Source of the DNA: Nocardiopsis sp. CC223A
GTDB taxonomy: Bacteria; Actinomycetota; Actinomycetes; Streptosporangiales; Streptosporangiaceae
Direction: 5' to 3'
Assembly (NCBI RefSeq): GCF_030766825.1
Contig: NZ_JASFDV010000045.1
Location: forward strand, 1-52,078
DNA length: 52,078 nt
Below are positions 18,947-26,940 of the stretch, piece by piece (positions within the stretch are counted from its first letter, which is position 1; the number at the start of each line of letters is the position of its first letter). The notes beneath the pieces were generated by a model. It was not told where the DNA came from, made no database searches, and saw only the letters and a list, made by a program, of their open reading frames with translations. The position numbers were made by a program, and so were the translations under genes.

Positions 18947-20362
18947 GTGACACCTCCACCTCCCCCCGCCCTGCCCCGGACACTGGCCGGGCTGCGCGCG
19001 TCCGGCCACGAGCACCGCACCGTGGCCGCCGAGATCCGCGCGAATCTGCTGTCCCGCCTGGCCTCCGGGCGGCCCCGCTTCCCCGGGATGCACGGGTTCG
19101 ACGCCACGGTGCTGCCCGCCCTGGAGAAAGCCCTGCTGGCCGGGCACGACGCCGTCCTGCTCGGCGAGCGCGGCCAGGGCAAGACCAGGCTCATCCGCGC
19201 CGTCGCCGACCTGTTGGACGACTGGTCGCCGGCGGTCGCCGGATGTTCCGTGAACGATCACCCCTACGCCCCGGTGTGCCCCTCCTGCCTGCGGCGGGCC
19301 GCCGCGGAGGGCGACGACCTGCCGGTGGTGTGGCGCCACCGCTCCGAACGCTACGGGGAGAAGCTCGCCACCCCCGACACCGGCACCGCCGAGCTCATCG
19401 GCGACATCGACCCGGCCCGGTTGGCCGAGGGCCGCTCCCTGGGCGACCCCGAGACCGTCCATTACGGCCTGGTGCCGCGCGCCAACCGGGGTGTGTTCTG
19501 CGTCAACGAGCTGCCCGACCTGCCCGCCCGCGCCCAGGTGGCGCTGTTCAACGTGTTGGAGGAGCGCGACCTACAGATCCGCGGGTACGCGCTGCGCCTA
19601 CCGCTGGACCTGCTGCTGCTGGCCAGCGCCAACCCCGACGACTACACCGACCGGGGGCGGATCGTCACTCCGCTCAAGGACCGGTTCGGCACCCAGGTGC
19701 GCACGCACTACCCGCCGACCCTGGACGACGAGCGGGCGGTGCTGCGCCAGGAGGCGGCGGTGCCCGACGGCACCGTGGTCCCCGGGCACCTGTGGGAGGC
19801 CGTCGCGCGGTTCACCCGGCTGGCCCGCGACTCCCGCAAGGTCGATCCCCGCTCCGGCGTCTCGGTCCGGTTCGCGGTGGCGGCGGTGGAGACGGTGGCG
19901 GCCTCCGCGCTGCGCCGGTCCGCGCTGGCCGGGGAGGGTGTCCCGGTGGCCCGGGTGTGCGACCTGGCCGCCGCCGTGCCCTCGCTGCTGGGCAAGGTGG
20001 AGTTCGCGATGGGCCACGAGGAGGACGGGGAGGCGATCCTGCTCGGGTTGCTGCGCCGGGCCGTCTCCGACACGTTCCGCGCCCGGCTGGGGGACCTGGA
20101 CCTGACCCCGTTGGCCGACCGGTTCGCCGCGGGCGGCACCGTGGAGAGCGGCGACCTGGTGGGCGCCGCCGAACTGCTGCGCCGGATCGGGACGGTACCC
20201 GGGCTGGCGGCGATGATCGCGGCCGCCGCGCCCGAGGACGAGGACGGCGCGGCCTCCCCCGGGCTGGCCGCCGCGGTGGTCGAGTTCGCGCTGGAGGGCC
20301 TCTACCTGGAACGACGCCTGTCCAAGGACATCGTTGCCGACGGAGGGGTCTACCGGTTCTGA
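18947..20362 (+). CDS. AAA+ ATPase of the MoxR / Mg-chelatase I-like type
   Basis: This 471-aa AAA+ protein has Walker A GERGQGKT (73-80) and a helicase-like region with GVFCVNELPDLPARAQVALFNVLEE, in which the Walker B Asp is replaced by Asn before Glu. Sensor 1 is LLLLASANPDDYTDRGR. An unusual insert after Walker A carries Cys100, Cys111 and Cys114 (CPSC) and could bind zinc. The next gene encodes a VWA-domain protein, the classical partner of MoxR ATPases in chaperone-like complexes that assemble or activate other proteins. GTG 18947 is the first start; a leaderless message is likely. The client is unknown. Confidence 0.88.
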   Translation: MTPPPPPALPRTLAGLRASGHEHRTVAAEIRANLLSRLASGRPRFPGMHGFDATVLPALEKALLAGHDAVLLGERGQGKTRLIRAVADLLDDWSPAVAGCSVNDHPYAPVCPSCLRRAAAEGDDLPVVWRHRSERYGEKLATPDTGTAELIGDIDPARLAEGRSLGDPETVHYGLVPRANRGVFCVNELPDLPARAQVALFNVLEERDLQIRGYALRLPLDLLLLASANPDDYTDRGRIVTPLKDRFGTQVRTHYPPTLDDERAVLRQEAAVPDGTVVPGHLWEAVARFTRLARDSRKVDPRSGVSVRFAVAAVETVAASALRRSALAGEGVPVARVCDLAAAVPSLLGKVEFAMGHEEDGEAILLGLLRRAVSDTFRARLGDLDLTPLADRFAAGGTVESGDLVGAAELLRRIGTVPGLAAMIAAAAPEDEDGAASPGLAAAVVEFALEGLYLERRLSKDIVADGGVYRF

Positions 20363-20409
20363 AAGCCGGGAACATACCGGTTCGGCGTGCATCCCTGGAG
20401 GTAGTGGTT

Positions 20410-21531
20410 GTGAGGTTCCGGTACCGGGCGTACATGGGCGGCCCCGACCCCCTGGCCGAACCCGACCCGCCGCCCGCGGAGGCCGTCGGTGCGGCCCGGG
20501 CCCTGCTCGACCTGATCGCGGGCTCCCGGGGAGCCGATGACGGCGTGGGCGCCGTGGAGAAGGCGGTGACCCGCTACGCGGAGGGCGACCGGTCGGCCCT
20601 GGACGCCCTGGACTCCCCCGGCGCCCTGCTGGGCCGCGCCCTGGGGGCCGACGCACGCGAACTGTGGGACCGGCTGGACCGGGCCGACCACGGGCTGAGC
20701 CCGCGCGAGCTGCGGCGGCTGGCCGAGGTGGCGCTGGGAGAGGCGCGCGACGCTCCCCGCCCGGGACCGCACAGGGCGGGGCCGGGGGGCGGGGCCGGCA
20801 CCGAACCGACCGGCCGCGACGTCCCCTACCGGGCGGACCGGCCGCTGGACGCGGTGGCCAGCATGCGCCGGGCGATGCTGCGCCGGGCCGCCGATCCCGC
20901 CGACGCGGCCGCGCTGCGGGCCGGGGACCTGCGGTCGGCGGAGGCCGAGCCCGCCACCGGGTCGGCGGTGTCGCTGCTGGTGGACCTGTCCCACTCCATG
21001 GCGGCGCGGTCCCTGCACGAGGCCGCGGTGCGCACCGCGCTGGCACTGGACGCGCTGGTGCGCCGCCATCCGGGGGACCGGGTGCAGTGGGTGGGGTTCG
21101 GCGCGACCGCCCGCGAGACGGGTCCCGCCGAACTGGTCGCCCACCCGTGGGGACGGGTGCCCGGCACCAACCTGCACCACGCGCTGCGGCTGGCGCGCGG
21201 GTACCGCAGGCGCCACCCCAGTCTGGCCCACCGCGTTCTGGTGGTCACCGACGGGGAGCCGACCGCCCACCTGGGCGAGGACGGCGACGCCCGGTTCTCC
21301 TGGCCGGCGAGCCCGCGCACCGCGGAGGTGACGGTCGCCGAGCTGGACGCCGCGGTACGGGAGGGATCGCGGGTGACGTTCTTCCTGCTCTCCGACGATC
21401 CGCGGCTGCGCGCCTTCCGCGACCTGGTGGTGCGGCGGCGCGGCGTGAACGCGGTCGCCGCCGACGCGGAGGCCCTGGCGCCCCTGCTGCTGGACGCCTA
21501 CCTCGGCGGACGGCCGTGGCCGCGTGCATGA
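20410..21531 (+). CDS. VWA-domain protein, partner of the MoxR-type ATPase
   Basis: This 373-aa protein has an Ala/Arg-rich helical N-terminus and a C-terminal von Willebrand A domain. The MIDAS motif DLSHS begins at about residue 192, followed by GTNLHHAL and VVTDGEPT as the other metal-site loops. There is no signal peptide or membrane segment. I choose GTG 20410 because GGAGG at 20397-20401 lies eight bases upstream; GTG 20404 is too close. The 47-bp gap to the ATPase gene supports an operon and a physical complex, as in MoxR-VWA and BchI-BchD pairs. It converges on a GntR gene with only 30 bp between stops. Confidence 0.87.
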   Translation: MRFRYRAYMGGPDPLAEPDPPPAEAVGAARALLDLIAGSRGADDGVGAVEKAVTRYAEGDRSALDALDSPGALLGRALGADARELWDRLDRADHGLSPRELRRLAEVALGEARDAPRPGPHRAGPGGGAGTEPTGRDVPYRADRPLDAVASMRRAMLRRAADPADAAALRAGDLRSAEAEPATGSAVSLLVDLSHSMAARSLHEAAVRTALALDALVRRHPGDRVQWVGFGATARETGPAELVAHPWGRVPGTNLHHALRLARGYRRRHPSLAHRVLVVTDGEPTAHLGEDGDARFSWPASPRTAEVTVAELDAAVREGSRVTFFLLSDDPRLRAFRDLVVRRRGVNAVAADAEALAPLLLDAYLGGRPWPRA

Positions 21532-21561
21532 GCCGGGCTCACATGCTTCTGCACGTGCGTT

Positions 21562-22374
21562 TCAACGCTCGAAGATGTTGACGTCCGAGGCCATGAGCAG
21601 CAGTTCCTCCGGGGCGTCGCCGCCGGAGTACAGCAGCTGGTGGCGGTTGGCGGGCATGACCGTCTCGGTGAAGCGCAGCGGGCGGTCGCCGTCGTAGACG
21701 ACCCGCTCGTGGACGAGCAGCGGGATGCCCGGCCCCAGGTTGAAGGAGTCCGCCTCGTCCTGGGACGGCATGCGGGCGCCCACGATGTCCCAGTTCCATT
21801 CCTCCCGGTAGCCCAGGTCGCGCAGTACGGAGGTGACACCCTGCTCCAGGTGCTGGGGGGTCATGAGCGGGGTGTTGCTGGCGATGGTGAAGGGGAAGAA
21901 GGTGATCTGGGACTGCCACAGGCCGCCCTCGACGAACCGGTCGCAGGAGCGGATGACGACCAGGCCCCCGTTGGGCCCCTCCTCCTGGCCGCCCCAGCGC
22001 AGGCGTTTGGCGACCCGGGGCCGCATGGTGTCGAGGCTGACCTTGATCCGCTGCTCGATCTGGTCGTACCCGGCCTCGCGCAGGTGCGGCTGGTAGCCGT
22101 CCTCGAAGCGTTCGGAGTCGGTGCCGCCCGAGACCGGGGTGGCCAGGTGGACGATGGGCCGGTGGTCGGCGACGAACGCGCCGCGCCCGGCCTGGATGGC
22201 GATGACCCCCTCGTCCTGGAGGATGCGCATGCCCAGCCGGGCGGTGGCCCGGGACACGCCGAACTGCTCGGCGAGCTCTTCCTCGCCCGGTAGCCGTTCC
22301 CCGGGTTTGAAGTCGCCGCGGGCGAGGGCCTCGCGCAGGTGATCGGCGACCACCGTCTTCTTCGACGTGCTCAT
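21562..22374 (-). CDS. GntR-family regulator, HutC/UTRA subfamily
   Basis: This 270-aa protein has an N-terminal winged helix (VADHLREALARGDFKPGERLPGEEELAEQFGVSRATARLGMRILQDEGVI) and a C-terminal UTRA ligand-binding domain. In actinobacteria, similar regulators control sugar uptake, antibiotic genes or conjugation functions, so the effector cannot be assigned. It is adjacent to a second UTRA regulator on the same strand, which reads toward it. No enzyme or transporter operon is next to either, which is unusual for HutC-type regulators. Confidence 0.88.
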   Translation of the reverse strand: MSTSKKTVVADHLREALARGDFKPGERLPGEEELAEQFGVSRATARLGMRILQDEGVIAIQAGRGAFVADHRPIVHLATPVSGGTDSERFEDGYQPHLREAGYDQIEQRIKVSLDTMRPRVAKRLRWGGQEEGPNGGLVVIRSCDRFVEGGLWQSQITFFPFTIASNTPLMTPQHLEQGVTSVLRDLGYREEWNWDIVGARMPSQDEADSFNLGPGIPLLVHERVVYDGDRPLRFTETVMPANRHQLLYSGGDAPEELLLMASDVNIFER

Positions 22375-22506
22375 GCGTGTCCGTTCCGTCGGTCCGGTCG
22401 TCGTCGGCCGTGGGGGGTCCGCCTGCGCGGAGCGGATGGCCCTTCCCCGTCAACGCACGGCCCCCGTCCCGGGTTCTCCCCCGCGGGGACGACCTCGTAC
22501 CGCCGG

Positions 22507-22533
22507 AACGTCCGCCCCGCCGGGGCGGACGTT
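22507..22533 (-). terminator. Terminator of the second UTRA regulator gene
   Basis: A perfect 12-bp inverted repeat, AACGTCCGCCCC and its complement around a GCC loop, begins 15 bp past the stop of the gene at 22549-23277. Confidence 0.75.
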
Positions 22534-22548
22534 CGGCGGGTGCGCGGG

Positions 22549-23277
22549 TCAGTCGCGGTGGTAGGCACCGATGTCACCGTGCTCGTACTGGTAGCGGATG
22601 CTGTGACCGGCGTAGACGGTCTCGACCACCCGGATCGGCCGCTCCTCGGAGAGGTCGGTGCGGTGGACCCACAGCACCGGGACCCCGGGGGGCAGCTCCA
22701 GCTGGGCGGCCTCGTTGGGGCTGGGCATCCGGGTCTCCAGCTCGTCCACGAACCCGACCTGCCGGTGGCCGTGCTCGGCCATGACCGACAGACCGCTCTC
22801 CACGTCCTCGGGCAGCATGAGCGGGGTGCCCTGGACCAGGTCCATCGGGTAGAACGCGGAGCTGATCGACCCGGAGATCTCACCGGAGAAGCGGTACATG
22901 CGCCGGACCACCGTCATGTCGCCCTCGGGGACACGCAGCCGGCTGGCGAGGTCGGCGTTGGCGCTGAGGAGCTGGAGTTCCTCCAGGGTCTGCCCGGCCA
23001 TGTTGGACTCGGTGAACCCGTCGACGCCCTTGGGCCGGTTGGCGTGGAAGGTCTCGGGGACGACGTCCTGCACGAAGTGGCCGCGACCGGGGCGGCTGAT
23101 GATCAGCCCCTGGTTGCGGAGCATGCCCAGGGCCAGCCTGACGGTGTTGCGGGAGGCGCTGAAACGCTCTTCGAGCTGCTTCTCCGAGGGCAGCTGCCCG
23201 CCGAGGGGCAGGCTCCCCTCTCTGATCTCCCTGCGCAACGCTCGGGCGATCTGTCGATATCTGCTTTCTGCCCGCAT
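22549..23277 (-). CDS. GntR-family regulator, HutC/UTRA subfamily (second copy)
   Basis: This 242-aa protein has a winged helix (YRQIARALRREIREGSLPLGGQLPSEKQLEERFSASRNTVRLALGMLRNQGLI) and a UTRA domain ending in VVETVYAGHSIRYQYEHGDI. It is similar in design to the neighbouring regulator but clearly diverged, so this is not a recent duplication. The start at 23277 faces an AT-richer divergent region with repeated ACCAAC motifs and a small CTTGT/ACAAG palindrome, likely its own operators. The divergent gene encodes a small membrane protein that may be its target. Confidence 0.88.
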   Translation of the reverse strand: MRAESRYRQIARALRREIREGSLPLGGQLPSEKQLEERFSASRNTVRLALGMLRNQGLIISRPGRGHFVQDVVPETFHANRPKGVDGFTESNMAGQTLEELQLLSANADLASRLRVPEGDMTVVRRMYRFSGEISGSISSAFYPMDLVQGTPLMLPEDVESGLSVMAEHGHRQVGFVDELETRMPSPNEAAQLELPPGVPVLWVHRTDLSEERPIRVVETVYAGHSIRYQYEHGDIGAYHRD

Positions 23278-23577
23278 AAGTCAGCCCTCAAGGGGGTAGC
23301 ACTAGACCAACAACTTAACTTGTACCAACAAGGTGATCGGTACACCAACCAAACATGTTAGTCCGGTTTCGTTGAACCCATCATAGATGAAGGCCACCCT
23401 TAGTACACGGTGGCGCTGCCAGTTGGTCATACGGAAAAGCGACGATCGAGGTCCACAGAACCGATCACCATCCGCCCACAGACGGACACCGCACCCGCGG
23501 TGCCGGGCCCCACCCGCAGGTGGCGGCACTCTCGACCGGATAAGGAACAGCTCGGACACCCAACGGAGATACAGATC
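23278..23577. promoter_or_regulatory. Divergent GntR / small-membrane-protein control region
   Basis: These 300 bp are conspicuously richer in A+T than the surroundings. They hold three ACCAAC repeats (ACCAACAAC, ACCAACAAG, ACCAACCAA between about 23306 and 23352) and a CTTGT-ACCA-ACAAG palindrome at 23319-23332. These are candidate GntR operators. I see no ORF with a ribosome site here. Confidence 0.5.
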
Positions 23578-23847
23578 ATGTTCGCAAGCGTCATCATCGC
23601 CGTAGGCGGTCTCCTCCTGGCCCTGGCGGCCGGGTTCTTCCTCGCCGTCTCGATCGGCATCCGCCGCCAGGACCGCCGAGGGGGCTACCGCTCCCTCCGG
23701 GAGGAGGACGACAACAGCGCCCTCTCCCGCACCGGCAGCCTGATCGTCGGCCTCCACTTCGCCAACCCGACCCCGCGCGAGGACCTCGCCCGGGTCCCCG
23801 CTCCCCGATCCGCCCCCGAGCAGGACCGTACGCCCACCACGGTCTAG
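23578..23847 (+). CDS. Small single-pass membrane protein of unknown function
   Basis: This 89-aa protein has an N-terminal membrane helix (about residues 3-27, ASVIIAVGGLLLALAAGFFLAVSIG), then basic IRRQDRRGG and a polar cytoplasmic tail with acidic LREEDD. ATG 23578 has ACGGAG about ten bases upstream; the longer open frame to 23410 has no start with ribosome site. It is divergent from a UTRA regulator gene and probably controlled by it. I do not recognise the family beyond similar small actinobacterial hypotheticals. Confidence 0.7.
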   Translation: MFASVIIAVGGLLLALAAGFFLAVSIGIRRQDRRGGYRSLREEDDNSALSRTGSLIVGLHFANPTPREDLARVPAPRSAPEQDRTPTTV

Positions 23848-24228
23848 CCCGGGTCCTTTTGAACCTGCGCTCCGCTTCGGCCCGCCCGTCGCCCACCACC
23901 CTCAACGGATGGCCCGGGGCCACGGTCCCGCCACCCGGCTCGGCACCTCAGAAGGCGGGAACGGGTTCGAGGAAGCGCAGCGGCCCTGCGTCGACATCCT
24001 CGTTCCTCGGATGCCCTCTCCGGCCCCCCGGAACCCCGCCGGCGCCTCCCGAACCCCACAGGAGCGCCCCGCCCGGCACAACGGAGTGCCCACCCCGTTG
24101 CAGCCCGCCCCGTTGACAGAGACAGGAGCGCCGCGTCGGGCCCGGCAGAGTCGCCGCGGAGCCCGCGCGGCAGAGCCGCGAGCGCCGGGGGTTCGGCGCG
24201 CGGACCCCCGTAGGGGCCCGCCGGCCCC
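23848..24228. other. Non-coding gap with a possible MITE family 1 remnant
   Basis: No gene is evident in 381 bp. Positions about 23880-23915 (GGCCCGCCCGTCGCCC then ACCACCCTCAACGGA) match the end-proximal part of family 1 copies B and C, without the terminal repeat. The rest shows no repeat or palindrome that I can use. Confidence 0.5.
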
Positions 24229-24229
24229 T
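24212..24229 (-). terminator. Hairpin at the end of metB
   Basis: A 7-bp AGGGGCC/GGCCCCT inverted repeat with a CGCC loop abuts the metB stop codon on the minus strand. Confidence 0.5.
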
Positions 24230-25374
24230 CAGCCCTCCAGCGCCTGTAGCAGATCGGCCACCAGGTCGTCAGCCGACTCGATGCCCACGGAGATCCGGAC
24301 CAGATCCGCCGGAACCTCCAGCGGGGAACCCGCGGTGGAGGCATGCGTCATCCGCCCCGGGTGCTCGATCAGGGACTCCACCCCGCCCAGGGACTCGCCC
24401 AGGGTGAAGACCTGCGTACGCTCGCACACCCTCAGAGCAGCCTTCTCCCCGTCGCGCAGAGCGAAGGAGACCATTCCACCGAAGGACCGCATCTGCCGCT
24501 CGGCGATCTTGTGGCCCGGGTGCCCCTCCAGCCCCGGGTAGAAGACCCGGCGCACCGCCGGGTGGCCCTCCAGCGCGGCCACGACCTTCTCGGCGTTGGC
24601 GCTGTGCCGGTCCATCCGCACGCCCAGGGTCTTGACCCCGCGCAGGGTCAGCCAGGAATCGAAGGGCCCCGGAATAGCACCCATGGTGTTCTGGTGGAAC
24701 GCCAGCCGCTCGCCCAACTCGGCGTCGGCCACCACGAGCGCGCCGCCGACGACGTCGGAGTGCCCGCCCAGGTACTTGGTGGTCGAGTGGACGATGACGT
24801 CCGCGCCCAGGGTCAGCGGCCGCTGTAGGTAGGGCGAGGCGAACGTGTTGTCCACGACGTGGATCGCCCCGGCGTCGTGGGCGATCTGCGCGACCGTCTC
24901 GATGTCGGTGATGTTGAGCAGCGGGTTGGTGGGCGTCTCGGTCCAGATCACCTTGGTCTGCGGGCGCACCGCCGCCCGCACCGCCTCGGTGTCGGTCTGG
25001 TCGACCGCGTCCCAGGCGACCCCCCAGCGCTCGACCACCTTGGAGATCAGCCGGAAGGTCCCGCCGTAGGCGTCGCCCGGGATGATGATGTGGTCGCCCG
25101 GGGACAGCACCGTGCGCAGCAGGGTGTCCTCGGCCGCCATGCCGGAGGCGAACGCCAGGCCGCGCACGCCGTCCTCCAGTGCGGCCAGGCACTCCTCCAG
25201 TGCGGCCCGGGTGGGGTTGCCGGTGCGCGAGTACTCATAGCCCTGGCGCAGCCCGCCCACACCGTCCTGGGCGTAGGTGCTGGTCTGGTAGATCGGCACC
25301 ACCACGGCCCCGGTGCCCGCGTCGGGCTCCTGGCCCGCGTGGATGGCCAGCGTCTCGAATCCGTCGAACTTCAT
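24229..25374 (-). CDS. metB: Cystathionine gamma-synthase / gamma-lyase family enzyme
   Basis: This 381-aa PLP-dependent Cys/Met metabolism enzyme has Schiff-base Lys200 in HSTTKYLGGHSD, a phosphate-binding SGMAAEDTLL region, and YEYSRTGNPTR near residue 50. It either forms cystathionine from acylhomoserine and cysteine or cleaves cystathionine to cysteine. These activities are hard to separate by sequence, and actinobacterial MetB proteins near cbs often serve reverse transsulfuration. I use ATG 25374, just before KFDGFETLAIHAGQ; a GTG at 25383 with GGGGA upstream is an alternative. cbs lies 1.6 kb upstream on the same strand, separated by an acyltransferase gene and a tandem array. Confidence 0.92.
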   Translation of the reverse strand: MKFDGFETLAIHAGQEPDAGTGAVVVPIYQTSTYAQDGVGGLRQGYEYSRTGNPTRAALEECLAALEDGVRGLAFASGMAAEDTLLRTVLSPGDHIIIPGDAYGGTFRLISKVVERWGVAWDAVDQTDTEAVRAAVRPQTKVIWTETPTNPLLNITDIETVAQIAHDAGAIHVVDNTFASPYLQRPLTLGADVIVHSTTKYLGGHSDVVGGALVVADAELGERLAFHQNTMGAIPGPFDSWLTLRGVKTLGVRMDRHSANAEKVVAALEGHPAVRRVFYPGLEGHPGHKIAERQMRSFGGMVSFALRDGEKAALRVCERTQVFTLGESLGGVESLIEHPGRMTHASTAGSPLEVPADLVRISVGIESADDLVADLLQALEG

Positions 25375-25502
25375 GGGCACCACGATAGTCCCCGCGGGCC
25401 TCCCCGGACCCGCTTTCCACAGCCCCTCTTCCTGCACCGACGGTGTTCCCACCGGCCGGTGGGCAACCGCGGCCGAAGACCGCCCCCCACGCGGAGAGCC
25501 GA

Positions 25503-25577
25503 CGGCCGAGGGCCGTCCTTAAGCGGGAAATCGGCGGCCGAAGGCCGTCCTTTTGAGGGCGGTGGCGGGCGACGGGA
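25503..25577. repeat. Direct repeat and MITE family 1 remnant flanking the 21-bp array
   Basis: GGCCGAGGGCCGTCCTT (25504-25520) is repeated as GGCCGAAGGCCGTCCTT (about 25537-25553). The second copy continues TTGAGGGCGGTGGCGGGCGACGGG, matching the GCCGAAGGCGTCCGTTGATGGTGGTGGCGGGCGACGGG region of family 1 copies. Confidence 0.55.
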
Positions 25578-25791
25578 GAGCGGAGGCGGGTGACAGGAAG
25601 CCGGAGGCGGGTAACGGGAAACCGGAGGCGGGTGACAGGAAGCCGGAGGCGGGTGACAGGAAACCGGAGGCGGGTGACAGGAAGCCGGAGGCGGGTAACG
25701 GGAAACCGGAGGCGGGTGACAGGAAACCGGAGGCGGGTAACGGGAGAGCGGTGGCGGGCGACGGGAAACCGGTGGTGAGTGACAGGTGAGG
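25561..25791. repeat. Eleven tandem 21-bp units (minisatellite)
   Basis: Eleven contiguous 21-bp units begin GGAGGCGGG or GGTGGCGGG. Inner variants end in TGACAGGAAGCC, TGACAGGAAACC or TAACGGGAAACC, and the edge units are more diverged. The array lies between metB and the acyltransferase gene. There are no spacers, so it is not CRISPR. The unit length equals two DNA helical turns. Open frames through it on both strands are by-products of the 3n unit length. Confidence 0.9.
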
Positions 25792-25816
25792 GGCGAAGGG
25801 GGCACGGCCCGGCCGG

Positions 25817-25840
25817 GGGCCACCGCCCGGGGCGGTGCCC
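25817..25840 (-). terminator. Terminator of the acyltransferase gene
   Basis: A CACCGCC/GGCGGTG hairpin with CGG loop and two outer G-C pairs lies about 40 bp past the acyltransferase stop, between it and the tandem array. Confidence 0.5.
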
Positions 25841-25879
25841 GGTGGCGGTCCGGCACGGGGACGGCCCGGCCGCCCCGGC

Positions 25880-26620
25880 TCAGGCCGAGGGGAAGCGGGG
25901 GGGCGTACCCGGCTGCGGCGGCGCTTCGGGGACACCGGGCGGCGGCCCGGCGGCGGGGGTGGGCACGCGGGTGGGGGTGCCCGCTTCGCGCAGCGGCGGC
26001 TGCCAGCCCAGCTCGGCCTCGTAGGTGCGCACGACCTTGCCCGGGATGCCCGCGATGACCGAGTGGTCGGGGTAGACGCCCGGGCGTACGACCGTCCCGG
26101 CCGCCACCACGCAGTTGCGGCCCAGGTGGACGCCGGGCAGGATCACCGCGTTCGCGCCGATCCAGGTCCCCGCGCCGATGCTGACCGGGTCGTCGACCGG
26201 CCATTGCAGGCCGACCGGGATCTCGGTGTTGGCGTAGGAGTGGTTCTGGTCGGTGATGTACACGTAGGGGCCGGTGTACACGTGGTCGCCGATGTCGATC
26301 GACTTGTGGGCGACGATGTGGGAGCCGCGCCCGATGGCGCACCCCGAACCGATCCGCACGACCGTGCCCGGGCCCAGGTCGTGGTCGGGTCCCATCCCGG
26401 CGGCCAGGGTCATGTCCCCGCCCAGCACGGTGAAGGCGCCGATCTCGATCCAGGGCTCGCCGTAGAGCGTGGCCGTGGGGAAGGCGATGGCGGAGCCGTC
26501 GCCGAAGCGCGCGAACCTGCGCGCCGCACGGGAACCGGAGCGGATCTCCGCGTGAGCGCGCGCGTACGACCAGAGCGAACGGATGATCCAGGACAACAGC
26601 CGCGACACGCGAGCTCCCAT
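25880..26620 (-). CDS. Left-handed beta-helix acyltransferase (hexapeptide repeat)
   Basis: This 246-aa protein has an amphipathic N-terminus, then hexapeptide repeats over about residues 55-200 (IEIGAF, VLGGDM, VRIGSG, CAIGRG, IDIGDH, VSIGAG, TWIGAN, AVILPG, VVAAGTVV). It ends with IAGIPGKVVR, typical of the maltose/galactoside O-acetyltransferase class. The motif DQNHSYANTEIPVGLQ is characteristic of cell-surface glycan or lipid O-acyltransferases in actinobacteria. The C-terminal 45 residues are Pro-rich and probably disordered. It sits between cbs and metB but has no evident role in sulfur metabolism, so it may be an insertion into that pair. Substrate unknown. Confidence 0.87.
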   Translation of the reverse strand: MGARVSRLLSWIIRSLWSYARAHAEIRSGSRAARRFARFGDGSAIAFPTATLYGEPWIEIGAFTVLGGDMTLAAGMGPDHDLGPGTVVRIGSGCAIGRGSHIVAHKSIDIGDHVYTGPYVYITDQNHSYANTEIPVGLQWPVDDPVSIGAGTWIGANAVILPGVHLGRNCVVAAGTVVRPGVYPDHSVIAGIPGKVVRTYEAELGWQPPLREAGTPTRVPTPAAGPPPGVPEAPPQPGTPPRFPSA

Positions 26621-26940
26621 GTGTTACCTGCCAGTAGCCTTGCCGCGAACATTAGCAGTGTTCGAGTATGCGCCCCGATGTCCGTTCCGTTCGCACCGGG
26701 GCCCGAACAACGCTCGGTTCCGAGCGCCGTCCACGAGCGCGGCAGGGCCCCGCGGCCCCTCCCGCGCCCGTGGACGGCGGGGCGGCTCCCGCGGTACGCC
26801 CGCCGCCCGCCGCCCCGGGAAGCCGGGCACGCCCGGGAGCGCGCGGGCACCGGGACCGGAGGGCTCGGCGGTACAGGGCCGCCCGCCGCCCCTCACGGGG
26901 GCGGCGGGCGGCGGGGGCTCGCGGGAGGGCGCGGCCGCCG
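26621..26940. other. cbs/acyltransferase gap with several strong hairpins
   Basis: These 320 bp have no gene. They include a perfect CGCTCGG-TT-CCGAGCG hairpin (26711-26726) and a long compound hairpin at 26727-26777: CCGTCCACG/CGTGGACGG, then after a mismatch GCGCGG/CCGCGC, then GGGCC/GGCCC. The cbs terminator lies at 26878-26912. Confidence 0.6.
26878..26912 (-). terminator. Terminator of cbs
   Basis: A perfect 15-bp inverted repeat (26878-26892 with 26898-26912) around a TCACG loop starts 28 bp past the cbs stop. Confidence 0.75.

Noticed and set aside
25553..25789. Repeat-rich peptide frames through the 21-bp array (e.g. KPEAGDR repeats) or a CRISPR array
   Set aside because: Units are contiguous with no spacers, and open frames on both strands are explained by a unit length divisible by three; no ribosome site.
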